This document shows, piece after piece, positions 55,861 through 64,000 of a stretch of 64,000 bases of DNA. The stretch is from NCBI RefSeq assembly GCF_947631165.1, contig NZ_CANRKH010000012.1:1-64000 (forward strand). The letters run 5' to 3'. Within the stretch, counting starts at the first letter, position 1; the number at the start of each line of letters is the position of its first letter. Both the position numbers and the translations under genes were made by a program. The stretch is from an uncultured Dysosmobacter sp. (GTDB lineage Bacteria > Bacillota > Clostridia > Oscillospirales > Oscillospiraceae). The notes under the pieces were generated by a model, which was not told the DNA's origin, searched no databases, and saw nothing but the letters and a program-made list of their open reading frames with translations.

Positions 55861-56619
55861 TCAGGTTTTCGCGAATTTGACCATCAGCTTCACGGGGGTC
55901 AGCTTCGCCAGGACCCGGTAGAACTTGTAAAACAGCCTGGGCGTGTAGATGGTCCGTCCGGCCCGCGCGGCGCGAAGAGCGCCTCCAGCCACTTGCACCT
56001 GATCACAGTAGGGCAGGGTCTCGAACATTTTGGAGTTGCCGATGATGTTGCCCAGATCCAGGAACTCAGTCCGCATGGGGCCGGGACATACTGCCGTCAC
56101 GGTGATCCCTTTCTCCCGCAGCTCCTCGGCGGCGCCGATGGTGAACGCGGACACGTAGGCCTTGGAGGCGGAGTACACCGTCATCCGGGGATTGGGGCAG
56201 AAGGAAGCAATGGAGGAGACGTTCAGGATGCGGCTGCCGGAGACCATGTAAGGGACGGTCATGTTGGTGATGGCCGTCAGCGCCCGCAGATTCAAGTCGA
56301 TCATCCGGGTCTGGGCGGCGGTCTCCATCTCGCCGATATTGCCAAGATATCCGCAGCCCGCGTTGTTCACCAGCAGGGCTACCTCCGGCTGTTCCTCCGC
56401 CAGCTTCTGCTGGATGGCCATAAAGCTCATGGTGTCGCACAGGTCCAGCGGCAGGCAGGCCACAGTTTTATCCGGCAGCGCCGCCGCCAGTTCCTCCAGC
56501 CGGTCCGCCCGGCGCGCGATGAGCCAGTACTGCTCGATCTCCGGGAACACGTCCCCGACCTGCCGGACGAACTCCCGTCCCAGTCCAGAGGAAGCGCCGG
56601 TGATGATGGCTGTTTTCAT
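55861..56619 (-). CDS. Short-chain dehydrogenase/reductase (SDR)
   Basis: 252 aa. The Rossmann motif TGASSGLGREF near residue 8 binds NAD(P), LVNNAGCG is the structural motif, and ILNVSSIASF with VYSASKAYV supplies the catalytic Ser and Tyr-x3-Lys. PGPMRTEFLD is the usual loop after the active site. Substrate cannot be told from sequence; resembles the YqjQ/DltE-like classical SDRs. Host gene. Confidence 0.92.
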   Translation of the reverse strand: MKTAIITGASSGLGREFVRQVGDVFPEIEQYWLIARRADRLEELAAALPDKTVACLPLDLCDTMSFMAIQQKLAEEQPEVALLVNNAGCGYLGNIGEMETAAQTRMIDLNLRALTAITNMTVPYMVSGSRILNVSSIASFCPNPRMTVYSASKAYVSAFTIGAAEELREKGITVTAVCPGPMRTEFLDLGNIIGNSKMFETLPYCDQVQVAGGALRAARAGRTIYTPRLFYKFYRVLAKLTPVKLMVKFAKT

Positions 56620-56869
56620 AAGGCTGTCCCTCCTTAAAATCGGAATTAGGAAAGAGGAGTTAGGAATTGATACGGATCACTCTTCAAACAATTTCATTGT
56701 TTGATTGGGGCCGCTTATGCGGCCCCGGCGGCGAAGCCGCCTGTGATGAAAGTCCATACTTTTCCTGCACAGCGCAGTGCGCCGCAATAAAAAACTTTTT
56801 AAAGTTTTTTATCAGGAAACAGTAGGAACATGAAATTTATAAATTTCTAACGCCTCATTTCTCATTGTT
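56620..56869. other. 250-bp intergenic region with GC hairpins
   Basis: Contains GGGGCCGC-ttat-GCGGCCCC and GGCGGC-gaa-GCCGCC (about 56706-56741) and AAAAAACTTT/AAAGTTTTTT (about 56789-56808). The last, AT-rich hairpin has terminator form for the leftward cyclophilin gene. No ORF seen. Confidence 0.55.
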
Positions 56870-57394
56870 TCAGTGCGTCTCCGGCTCTGGGTACTCCACA
56901 CACTGGGTATCCACCCGGATGGAGGCGATGACCACATCCTTCTTGGGCTTGTCGTTCATCATGTTCCGCTGGACCCGGGAGATGTCGATGGCGATGTCGG
57001 TCCCCTCGGTGATCTGGCCGAAAGCGGCGTACTGGCCGTCCAGATGGGGCGCAGGGGCCACCATGATGAAGAACTGGCTGCCGGCGGAGTTGGGGGCCAT
57101 GGTGCGGGCCATGGACAGCACGCCGGTGGTGTGCTTCAGGTCGTTCTGCTTGAAGCCGTTGGCGGCAAACTCGCCGTTGATCTCATAGCCGGGGCCGCCG
57201 CAGCCAGAGCCACTGGGGCAGCCGCCCTGGATCATGAAGCCGGGTATGACCCGGTGGAAGATCAGGCCGTCATAAAAGCCCTTGTTGGCCAGGGAGATGA
57301 AGTTGTTGACGGTGTTGGGGGCCTTCTCGGGATACAGCTCCCCGGTCATGACCCGGCCGTCGGCCATGGTGATGGTAACAATGGGATTGGACAT
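56870..57394 (-). CDS. Cyclophilin-type peptidyl-prolyl isomerase
   Basis: 174 aa. KAPNTVNNFISLANKGFYDGLIFHRVIPGFMIQGG, GVLSMART, SQFFIM and FGQITEG are the complete cyclophilin signature, including the catalytic FHR and the Q-x-F-F-I segment. Cytoplasmic, since there is no signal peptide. Lies between smpB and the SDR gene on the same strand. Confidence 0.95.
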   Translation of the reverse strand: MSNPIVTITMADGRVMTGELYPEKAPNTVNNFISLANKGFYDGLIFHRVIPGFMIQGGCPSGSGCGGPGYEINGEFAANGFKQNDLKHTTGVLSMARTMAPNSAGSQFFIMVAPAPHLDGQYAAFGQITEGTDIAIDISRVQRNMMNDKPKKDVVIASIRVDTQCVEYPEPETH

Positions 57395-57426
57395 GGTGAT
57401 TGGTTTCCTTTCTGTCTGATGATCTC

Positions 57427-57900
57427 TCAGTGATTTCGTTCCTTCATGGTCCGGTCGATCTCCCGGGCGGCGTCCCGCCTGGCAGAGGCGTCCCGCTTGT
57501 CGTAGTTCTTCTTGCCTTTGCACAGGCCCACCTCCAGCTTCACCCGGGCGTCCTTGAAGTAGACGCTCAGGGGAACCAGGGTATAGCCGTCCTGTTTGAT
57601 GAGGGCGTGGAGCTTGCGGATCTCCCGCTTGTGCATCAGCAGCCGGCGGGTCCGGACCGGGTCCTTATTGAAAATGTTGCCCTTTTCATAGGGCGAGATG
57701 TGCATCCCGTGGACAAACAGCTCCCCATCCTTCACAGTACAGTAGGCGTCCTTCAGATTCAGCGTGCCGGCCCGGATGGATTTGACCTCCGTGCCCGCCA
57801 GTTCGATGCCGGCCTCGTACTTGTCCTCCACGAAGTAGTCGTGGAAAGCCTTGCGGTTCTGGGCCGCGATCTTGATCCCCCGTTTCTCCGTGGGGCTCAC
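57427..57900 (-). CDS. smpB: SsrA-binding protein SmpB
   Basis: 157 aa. IAAQNRKAFHDYFVEDKYEAGIELAGTEVKSIRAG, DAYCTVKDGELFVHGMHISPYEKGN and RRLLMHKREIRKL are the canonical SmpB blocks; the basic tail (RDAAREIDRTMKERNH) reaches into the ribosomal mRNA channel. Partner of the tmRNA encoded 2 kb further along the same strand. Confidence 0.97.
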   Translation of the reverse strand: MSPTEKRGIKIAAQNRKAFHDYFVEDKYEAGIELAGTEVKSIRAGTLNLKDAYCTVKDGELFVHGMHISPYEKGNIFNKDPVRTRRLLMHKREIRKLHALIKQDGYTLVPLSVYFKDARVKLEVGLCKGKKNYDKRDASARRDAAREIDRTMKERNH

Positions 57901-58018
57901 CTCCCTCTTGGAAAGTTTTTATAGTATAGCATATTTCCAGAAAAACCGCAAGAGCGAGAAAGCGCCGTTTTTCCGCTCAAACGGACAATTCCCGCCGCGG
58001 CCTCCGGTCTCCGCTGCC

Positions 58019-58582
58019 TTACGCGCCATACACCGCTGCCCCAAGAAGCGCCGAGACAACGATCAGGGTTATCGGCGAAGCTTTCTTTTTCAGGACGGGT
58101 CCAGAAACGGCCATGAGACCGGCCAGAACGGCTGTGAGCAGTACGGCCCGCGGCTCCAAAAGCGTTCCCCCATCGGGCGAAACGCAGTGGTCCAGAACCA
58201 TGCGCACGCCTGTCGCAAGAATGATGCCGGCCACGCAGGGCTTCAGCCCGCGGAGGGCCGCCTGCACATACGGAGCGTCCAGCAGGTTTTTCAGCAGGAC
58301 CATGACCAGCAAAATGATGATGAAGGACGGAAGCACCACGGCGGCGGTAGCTGTGACCGCCCCCAGGAGGCCGGCCTGGCTGCTGCCCACATAGGTCACC
58401 AGATTGACCATGATGGGGCCGGGCGTGCTCTCACTGACGGCGATCATATACGTCAGTCTCTCCTCTGTCAGCCAACCGTGGGACAGGACCACGTCCCGGA
58501 TCAGCGGAATGGCGCCGTAGGCTCCGCCAAAGGCGAAGCAGCCCACCCGCAGGAAACCCAGAAACAGCTCAAGATACATCAT
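58019..58582 (-). CDS. Chromate transporter, second half (CHR family)
   Basis: 187 aa. LFLGFLRVGCFAFGGAYGAIPLI and SESTPGPIMVNLVTYVG are the CHR signatures, with about six membrane helices. Short-chain CHR proteins work as pairs; the first half is encoded upstream with an ATGA overlap. Exports chromate or related anions by analogy. Confidence 0.9.
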   Translation of the reverse strand: MMYLELFLGFLRVGCFAFGGAYGAIPLIRDVVLSHGWLTEERLTYMIAVSESTPGPIMVNLVTYVGSSQAGLLGAVTATAAVVLPSFIIILLVMVLLKNLLDAPYVQAALRGLKPCVAGIILATGVRMVLDHCVSPDGGTLLEPRAVLLTAVLAGLMAVSGPVLKKKASPITLIVVSALLGAAVYGA

Positions 58583-59151
58583 GCGCCGCCTTTCCGCTTC
58601 AGCGTGCCGCCGGCCGCCGAAACAGCCAGGCTCACGGCGGCGGCCAGCAGCATCAGATCCACAGAAGCGAGCTTCCAATGGAAAACTGCAGCAAGGAGCG
58701 TCGCGGTGAAGGAGGCCGCCGCAATAACCCGGGGGAAAGCTTTGGCTTTCATTTTTTTGACCATGGTGAGCCCCGCGTCCAGGATCAGAAGTCCCACCGC
58801 GATCTTGATCCCCTGAAATCCATTGGCGATGAGGGAGATCTCCAGGACGTGATCCAGAAAGGCCGAAAGGATGCAGATCACCGCGAAGGCCGGGACCACG
58901 ATCCCCACGGTCGCGGCCACAGCGCCGGGAAAGCCCGCCTGCCGGCGGCCCACGAAGGTAGCGCAGTTGATTGCGATAGGACCGGGCGTGGACTCCGCGA
59001 TCACGGTCACGGTCATCATCTCGTCATGGGTGATCCACCGCTTCTGTTCCACGCAGATGTTTTCGATCATGGAGATCATGGCGTATCCGCCGCCAAACGT
59101 GAAAAGGCCGATCTTTGAAAAGGTCAAAAACAGGTCCGCCAGGATATTCAT
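58579..59151 (-). CDS. Chromate transporter, first half (CHR family)
   Basis: 190 aa. LTFSKIGLFTFGGGYAMISMI and AESTPGPIAINCATFVG are the same CHR motifs as in the following gene. Overlaps the ArsR-family gene by 4 bp, so the three genes form one operon under that regulator. Confidence 0.9.
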   Translation of the reverse strand: MNILADLFLTFSKIGLFTFGGGYAMISMIENICVEQKRWITHDEMMTVTVIAESTPGPIAINCATFVGRRQAGFPGAVAATVGIVVPAFAVICILSAFLDHVLEISLIANGFQGIKIAVGLLILDAGLTMVKKMKAKAFPRVIAAASFTATLLAAVFHWKLASVDLMLLAAAVSLAVSAAGGTLKRKGGA

Positions 59152-59474
59152 ATGCCCTTCTCCTTCCTGAACTCGCACTGGCACGCCGTCCTGTCCCGAT
59201 CCAGCGCCAGGGACCTCTGACGCAATTCCTCAAACAACGCCGCCAGCCCGTCCAGTGCCTCCTGCCTGGGAAAATAGTGGGTGTGGTAGCCGAATTTCTC
59301 GCCGTAGATCATCCCCGCCTCCCGCATCACCTTCAAATGCTGGGAGACCGCCGGTTCCGAGATCCCCAGCTTTTTTGAGAGGGACCGCACGCAGTGCCTC
59401 CGCTCCAGGAGGCAGGTCAAGATTCTGAAACGCATCGGTTCCCCCAGCGCCTTTAGCACCTTCTCTGGCTCCAC
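59148..59474 (-). CDS. ArsR-family transcriptional regulator
   Basis: 108 aa, GTG start after AAAGGAGGG. LKALGEPMRFRILTCLLERRHCVRSLSKKLGISEPAVSQHLKVMREAGMI is a standard ArsR winged helix. Cysteines are at HCV and at TACQCEF near the C-terminus, which could sense a metal or oxyanion. Expected to repress its own operon with the chromate transporter. Confidence 0.92.
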   Translation of the reverse strand: MEPEKVLKALGEPMRFRILTCLLERRHCVRSLSKKLGISEPAVSQHLKVMREAGMIYGEKFGYHTHYFPRQEALDGLAALFEELRQRSLALDRDRTACQCEFRKEKGI

Positions 59475-59489
59475 TGGACGCCCTCCTTT

Positions 59490-59511
59490 TAATTAAGTAT
59501 TCGCTTAATTA
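59490..59511. promoter_or_regulatory. ArsR operator
   Basis: TAATTAAG (59490-59497), 6-bp spacer, CTTAATTA (59504-59511): a perfect palindrome 15 bp upstream of the arsR start, of the size bound by ArsR dimers. Confidence 0.8.
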
Positions 59512-59667
59512 TATCTCTTCCTTTGCAAGGAAGTCAACACCATATCAAAAGGCGCTGTCCTTCACCATCGGGCAAACATCTGACAATCCGGATCGCCTGG
59601 TCATGGGAACAGCGCAGATTCCTCCCCGCGAACGTTCCCGTCCCGCACCGCGTCCACGCAGTCTCTT

Positions 59668-59696
59668 TTGACAAGCCCGTCCAGGAATGGTATAAT
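59668..59696 (+). promoter_or_regulatory. Consensus sigma-A promoter of NUDIX gene
   Basis: TTGACA (59668-59673), exactly 17 bp, TATAAT (59691-59696): a perfect consensus promoter 36 bp before the ATG. The rest of the 59512-59667 gap shows nothing recognisable. Confidence 0.92.
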
Positions 59697-59732
59697 ATGC
59701 AATATGATTATCCCCAGTAAAAGAGGTGCCAT

Positions 59733-60278
59733 ATGATGCCTATGGACTTAACGGAAAAAACGCTCAGCCGGGAGGACCGGTTTCAGGGCCGCATCCTGAG
59801 CGTCCATGTGGACCAAGTGCTGCTGCCCAACGGCGGCACCGCGGCCCGTGAGGTGGTGGACCACGTGGACGGCGTGGCGGTGCTGCCTCTGGACGAGCGA
59901 AACAATGTGCTGACGGTTACCCAATACCGCTATGTGTTCGGCAGGACCCTGCTGGAGATCCCGGCAGGCAAGCTGGACCCCGGCGAGGACCCGGCCACCG
60001 GCGCTCTGCGGGAGCTGCGGGAGGAGACCGGCGCCGTGCCGGGCACCTTCCTGCCCCTGGGCCGCATCCTGCCCTCTCCCGGCTGCTTCAGCGAAACGCT
60101 GCACCTGTTTTTGGCGAAAGACCTGCGCATGGAGACCCAGGACCTGGACCCGGACGAATTTTTAAATGTGGAGCGCATCCCCTTCGGCGAAATGGTCCAC
60201 CGCTGCCTCAACGGCGAGATCGAGGATGCCAAAACAGTGGCCGCCGTGCTGAAGGCCAAGGTGCTTTTGAAGCTCTGA
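59733..60278 (+). CDS. NUDIX hydrolase, probable ADP-ribose pyrophosphatase
   Basis: 181 aa. The Nudix box is GKLDPGEDPATGALRELREETGA, complete in its catalytic glutamates. GVAVLPLDERNNVLTVTQYRYVFGRTLLEIPAG before it is the form seen in ADP-ribose pyrophosphatases (NudF-like). Recycles ADP-ribose to AMP and ribose 5-phosphate by analogy. Confidence 0.92.
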   Translation: MMPMDLTEKTLSREDRFQGRILSVHVDQVLLPNGGTAAREVVDHVDGVAVLPLDERNNVLTVTQYRYVFGRTLLEIPAGKLDPGEDPATGALRELREETGAVPGTFLPLGRILPSPGCFSETLHLFLAKDLRMETQDLDPDEFLNVERIPFGEMVHRCLNGEIEDAKTVAAVLKAKVLLKL

Positions 60279-60311
60279 CCCTGAACACTATCTCGTTTTT
60301 GGAGGTTCCCT

Positions 60312-61022
60312 ATGGACAACCAGAAAACCGTCCTCATTGTGGAGGATGAAAAGAACATCGTGGACATCCTGCGGTTCAATCTGCAGCGGGAGCACTATCT
60401 CACCAGCGAGGCCTATGACGGCGAAGACGGCCTCAGCAAGGCCCGCGCCGAAAAGCCGGACCTGATCCTGCTGGATGTGATGCTGCCGAAGATGAACGGC
60501 TTCGACGTATGCCGCGCCCTCCGACAGGAGGGGGACAACGTGCCTGTCATCATCCTCACCGCTCGGGAGGAGGAGGCCGACAAGGTGTTAGGCCTGGAGA
60601 TCGGCGCCGACGACTATATCACCAAACCCTTTTCCATGCGGGAGCTGATCGCCCGGGTGGGGGCCAACATCCGCCGCACCGCCATGGCGGCTCCTGCCGC
60701 GGCCACTGCCGCCGCCAGCGCCATGCCCGTGGCCGGGGACCTGTCCATCAACACCGACAGTCACCAGGTCTTTCGGGGCGGCAAGGCCATCGACCTGACC
60801 CAGCGGGAATATGAGCTGCTGACCTTCCTGGCCAGCCACCCCAACAAGGTGTATTCCCGGGTCGACCTGATGGAGCAGGTGTGGAACTACGGCTATGTGG
60901 GCGACGACGTGCGGACTGTGGACGTGACCGTCCGCCGCCTCCGCGAAAAGATCGAAGCGGACCCCGCCAATCCGGTGTTCATCCTGACCCGGCGGGGAGC
61001 GGGCTATTACTTCTCCGTGTGA
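60312..61022 (+). CDS. Response regulator (OmpR/PhoB family)
   Basis: 236 aa. The receiver domain has acidic pocket VEDEKN and phospho-acceptor Asp55 in LILLDVMLPKMNGFD, then PVIILTARE and a KPFSMRELIARV loop. An Ala-rich linker is followed by a winged helix (LTQREYELLTFLASHPNKVYSR, VWNYGYVGDDVRTVDVTVRRLREKIE). Partner of the kinase encoded 118 bp downstream; the order regulator-kinase-YycH-like recalls WalRK or PhoPR operons. Confidence 0.95.
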   Translation: MDNQKTVLIVEDEKNIVDILRFNLQREHYLTSEAYDGEDGLSKARAEKPDLILLDVMLPKMNGFDVCRALRQEGDNVPVIILTAREEEADKVLGLEIGADDYITKPFSMRELIARVGANIRRTAMAAPAAATAAASAMPVAGDLSINTDSHQVFRGGKAIDLTQREYELLTFLASHPNKVYSRVDLMEQVWNYGYVGDDVRTVDVTVRRLREKIEADPANPVFILTRRGAGYYFSV

Positions 61023-61140
61023 GGGCATGGGAGGTGGACAAGTCCCCCTCCTGACCCCCATCCCCAGTGACATCGTTCATTGGGGGGTCGTCTGAGCTGC
61101 CTAATTTTCATTTCTGACTCCTGATGACGGGAGGTTTGTC

Positions 61141-62952
61141 ATGTTCCGAAGCCTGCATATGAAGCTGACGCTGATCCTTTTGCTCCTGATCACCTCTCTG
61201 ATGGCGGTGGTGGGCGCGTTTTTGACCACCAGCGTCACCAGCTTCTTCATTGATTCCTTCTATCAGCAGATGAACGGCGTATTTGGTGCGGAGAAGCGGG
61301 AATTTGTCGCCTCCCTGCGCAGCGAGGCCGCCCAGGAGGACGGCGCGGCCCGCATCCTGGACATGCTGGAGGTCACCGTGGGCGGTTCGCTGGGCATTGA
61401 TTACAATACCCGCAACTGCTTCATCCTGGATGGCTCCACCGGGGCCTATATCACCGGCACCGCCAGCGAGGCCGTGCTGCCCCGGGAGCAGAGCGCCAAC
61501 CTGCTGACCGCCCGCAACGCCGTGGTCCAGGGAGACGAGACCACCGTGGGCGACCAGAGCAATATCACCGCCGACTATATGGACGTGGCCATCCCCATCA
61601 TGGGCGGCGGCAACGCCTTTATCATCTATATCCTGGACAACAAGGATACCGTCTCCGGCCTGAACAGCCAGCTGGTGCTCATCATCATGCAGGCGCTGGT
61701 CATCGGCCTGCTGATCTCCGTGCTGCTGAGCTTCCTGCTGTCCAAGACCATGGTAGGCCCCATTGAAAAGCTGACCGCCGGCGCCGAGCGGGTCGCCGCC
61801 GGCGATTTTGAAAGCGCCCTGCCGGTGGAATCCACCGACGAGATCGGCATCCTCACCGGCACCTTCAACGAGATGGCCGGCGTGCTGCAATCCACCCTGG
61901 CCGCTGTGGAAAACGAGCGGAACAAGCTGGATACCCTGTTCCTCCACATGACCGACGGCGTGGCGGCCTTCGACCACGAGGGGTGCCTGATCCACTGCAA
62001 TCCCGCCGCCAAGGAGATGCTGCGCCGGGATATCCCCGACACCTGCTCTTATGACGAGCTGTTCGGGGAGCTGGACGTCTCCTTCCAGGAGGTGCTGGCC
62101 CTTCAGCGGCCCAACCACACTGAGAGCGAGATGCGGGTCGAGGACCGGACGCTGGAGCTGTATCTGGCGCCCTTCTCCGACCAGACCCAGGGCGGCGTGC
62201 TGATCCTGCTCCACGATGTGACGGAGCACCACCGCAACGAGGAGCGGCGGAAGGAGTTCGTGGCCAATGTGTCTCACGAGCTGCGGACCCCGCTGACCAA
62301 TGTCCGCAGCTATGCCGAGACACTGCGGGACGCCAACGGGGACATTCCCCGGGAGACCTCCAACAGCTTTCTGGACATCATCATCACGGAGACCGACCGC
62401 ATGACCCACATCGTCCAGGACCTGCTGACGCTCAGCCGCCTGGACGCGGGCAATGCGGAGCTGGTGCTCTCCCGCTTCCCCTTCGGGGACGCCATCGAAA
62501 GCGTGACCCGGGCCAACGCCCTGGCCGCCCGGCAGCGGGGCCACGAGCTGGTCTATGCCCCGGAGGAGAGCCTGCCCCTCATCGTGGGAGACCGCAGCCG
62601 CCTGGAGCAGGTGATGATGAACATTCTGGGCAACGCCATCAAATATACCCCCGACGGCGGCCACATCCGCGTCACCGCCGGAACGGCCGGGGACTCCGTG
62701 TGGATGGAGGTCTGCGACGACGGCATCGGCATCCCGGAAAAAGACCGGGAGCGCATATTTGACCGCTTTTACCGGGTCGATAAGGCCCGTTCCCGGGAAT
62801 CCGGCGGCACGGGCCTGGGCCTCTCCATCGCCAAGGAGATCGTGCAGCGCCACCAGGGCAGCCTTGCCATCATGCCCCACGAGGGGCCCGGCACCACCAT
62901 CCGGCTGACCCTGCCCATCTCTCAAGAGCGGGGCGGCGCTGCCCACGCCTGA
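61141..62952 (+). CDS. Membrane sensor histidine kinase (WalK/PhoR type)
   Basis: 603 aa. TM1 about 8-30, extracellular sensor about 31-175, TM2 about 178-201, HAMP about 202-255, a PAS-like domain about 262-360. HisKA follows with [25 protein letters not shown], then HATPase boxes [42 protein letters not shown] plus PAS is the WalK/PhoR layout. Phosphorylates the regulator encoded before it. Confidence 0.95.
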   Translation: MFRSLHMKLTLILLLLITSLMAVVGAFLTTSVTSFFIDSFYQQMNGVFGAEKREFVASLRSEAAQEDGAARILDMLEVTVGGSLGIDYNTRNCFILDGSTGAYITGTASEAVLPREQSANLLTARNAVVQGDETTVGDQSNITADYMDVAIPIMGGGNAFIIYILDNKDTVSGLNSQLVLIIMQALVIGLLISVLLSFLLSKTMVGPIEKLTAGAERVAAGDFESALPVESTDEIGILTGTFNEMAGVLQSTLAAVENERNKLDTLFLHMTDGVAAFDHEGCLIHCNPAAKEMLRRDIPDTCSYDELFGELDVSFQEVLALQRPNHTESEMRVEDRTLELYLAPFSDQTQGGVLILLHDVTEHHRNEERRKEFVANVSHELRTPLTNVRSYAETLRDANGDIPRETSNSFLDIIITETDRMTHIVQDLLTLSRLDAGNAELVLSRFPFGDAIESVTRANALAARQRGHELVYAPEESLPLIVGDRSRLEQVMMNILGNAIKYTPDGGHIRVTAGTAGDSVWMEVCDDGIGIPEKDRERIFDRFYRVDKARSRESGGTGLGLSIAKEIVQRHQGSLAIMPHEGPGTTIRLTLPISQERGGAAHA

Positions 62953-62996
62953 TAATCCTGATAATGACGAAGAAGCACTGGGAAGGAAAGGTCTGC

Positions 62997-64000
62997 ATGG
63001 ACGCGAAAAAACGCCGGGACTTCATTCAGAATATCGTCATCGCCCTGCTGTCGGTCGCCGCGGTCTTTCTCTTCGCCCAGACCCAGATCTACAACCTGGG
63101 TGCCGAGGCCGGCTATCTCCGCTTCCTGTCCGCCGGTTCCCGGACCAGCGGCGCCGAGCACAGCCAGACCAGCGGTCTGGCCGCTCCGGTGCGGGTTGCC
63201 GTCACCGGCCCCTACGGCCGGTACGGCAACGTGACATTGTCCACAGCGGACGCGGAATTTGAGTCCCTGGACCGCCTGCTGGGCGAGGTGCTCGGTTCTG
63301 CCCGAACCTACACGGCCTGCGATCCTCAGTCCTTCGCCGCCGCCCTGAAGGGAACCTCCGTCTACTATGACTTTCTGGAGCCGCTGCCCCTTTCCGTCTT
63401 GGCGGAGCTGGTGGGCGGCGCCGCCGGCGAGGACGATATCTCCGCCCGCCGCCTGGTAGTGTCCGCCCAGAACGACAGCGTGCTCCTGTACCTGTGGGAC
63501 GGAGCCTCCGCCTATCTCCGCTGTACCACCGCCCTGTCGGTGGAAAGCCTGGAGTCCGCTGTCAGCCACTATGAGCTGGGCAATGCCATGTTCGCCTTCG
63601 ACAATACCGACCCGACCCTCCACTGCGAAGACGTGGCTCTTTACTCCCTGTTCCTGGAGTCGGAACCGGCGCTGCCGGTGCTGGAAGGCTCCGCTTCCAT
63701 CGCCGACACCGACGCCCTGCTCAGCGCCCTGCGCTTCAATCCCTACACCAAAAACCGCTATCAGGAGCCGGACGGCACCGAGGTGGTCTATGAAGGGGAC
63801 CGCTCCCTGCGGGTCCGCACCGACGGCATCATCCACTATCAGAGCGGCGGCGATGCCAGCCTGTCGGTCAAAAGCGCCGGGGACGTTCCCACACTGGAGG
63901 AGGCCGTTACCGGCGTATGGTCCCTGCTGGGGACCCTGTCTGCTCCCGGAGACGCCTCGCTCTATTTGCAGAGCATCAGCCAGAATGGCTCCATCACTGT
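62997..64000 (+). CDS. YycH-like membrane-anchored regulator, partial
   Basis: 334 codons from ATG 62997 (after AGGAAAGG), open to the window end. A single N-terminal membrane helix (IVIALLSVAAVFLFAQTQI, about 12-30) anchors a large extracellular part with FAAALKGTSVYYDFLEPLPLSVLAEL and VESLESAVSHYELGN. Position after a WalRK-like pair and this topology fit YycH-type proteins that restrain the kinase. Sequence similarity to YycH is only tentative. Confidence 0.7.
   Translation, partial: MDAKKRRDFIQNIVIALLSVAAVFLFAQTQIYNLGAEAGYLRFLSAGSRTSGAEHSQTSGLAAPVRVAVTGPYGRYGNVTLSTADAEFESLDRLLGEVLGSARTYTACDPQSFAAALKGTSVYYDFLEPLPLSVLAELVGGAAGEDDISARRLVVSAQNDSVLLYLWDGASAYLRCTTALSVESLESAVSHYELGNAMFAFDNTDPTLHCEDVALYSLFLESEPALPVLEGSASIADTDALLSALRFNPYTKNRYQEPDGTEVVYEGDRSLRVRTDGIIHYQSGGDASLSVKSAGDVPTLEEAVTGVWSLLGTLSAPGDASLYLQSISQNGSIT

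Noticed and set aside
1-64000. A second variable repeat for the DGR
   Set aside because: I looked for the TR core (GGCTGGAAAGTGCTGATG-like and GGTCTCTGGTAC-like stretches) elsewhere and saw none in this window; remote VRs outside it cannot be excluded.

Overview
The window holds one apparently complete temperate prophage of about 55.1 kb, with host DNA on both sides. High GC content, strong AGGAGG-type ribosome binding sites, SmpB/tmRNA, an ArsR-chromate transporter operon and a Wal/Pho-type two-component operon suggest a GC-rich Clostridia host, probably a gut Oscillospiraceae-like organism (inference; no 16S rRNA is present).

Boundaries. A 9-bp direct repeat, CTTGGTGGA, lies at 74-82 and 55159-55167. 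The right copy is the 3' CCA end of the tmRNA gene ssrA (minus strand, 55161-55523). The left copy lies in the last codons of a large serine integrase. Joining the two phage ends rebuilds a long dyad (arms AGGCAGAGC and ACGAACC), as expected for attP. The hairpin at 31-67 is probably the original ssrA terminator, now 55 kb from its gene. The phage brings a substitute terminator at 55022-55077.

Layout. 70-3400: integrase, lipoprotein, CI-like repressor and Cro-like protein with a set of TGTCAC-N5-GTGACA operators. 3418-19090: early operon with antirepressor, recombination genes (Sak4-like ATPase, PD-(D/E)XK nuclease, SSB, RecU), replication genes, an FtsK-gamma protein, a methylase-like protein, ParB, and many small zinc-ribbon proteins, ending in a sigma-like late regulator. 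19091-19327: promoter and terminator resembling a late switch. 19328-23366: membrane transporter plus two PP-loop ATPase/ParB gene pairs. 23664-32300: lambda-like head genes. 32258-44220: P2-like contractile tail, with a chaperone made by -1 frameshift on T TTT TTA. 44235-48634: a diversity-generating retroelement (DGR), comprising tail fibre with variable repeat, hairpin, template repeat and reverse transcriptase. 48576-51180: tail accessory and lysis genes. 51352-54245 (minus): amidoligase/gamma-glutamylcyclotransferase cassette. 54418-54930: two small XRE regulators.

The DGR is the clearest special system. In 138 aligned bases the variable and template repeats differ at 14 positions, and 13 of these are template adenines. 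The phage therefore diversifies the tip of its tail fibre. Other points of note are an integrase whose C-terminus should change on integration, a palindrome GTTGCAAC repeated at least 11 times in the prophage only, and the duplicated PP-loop/ParB island.

Host flank 55161-64000: ssrA, SDR oxidoreductase, cyclophilin, smpB, split chromate transporter with ArsR regulator, NUDIX hydrolase, response regulator, sensor kinase, and a membrane-anchored YycH-like protein running off the window.
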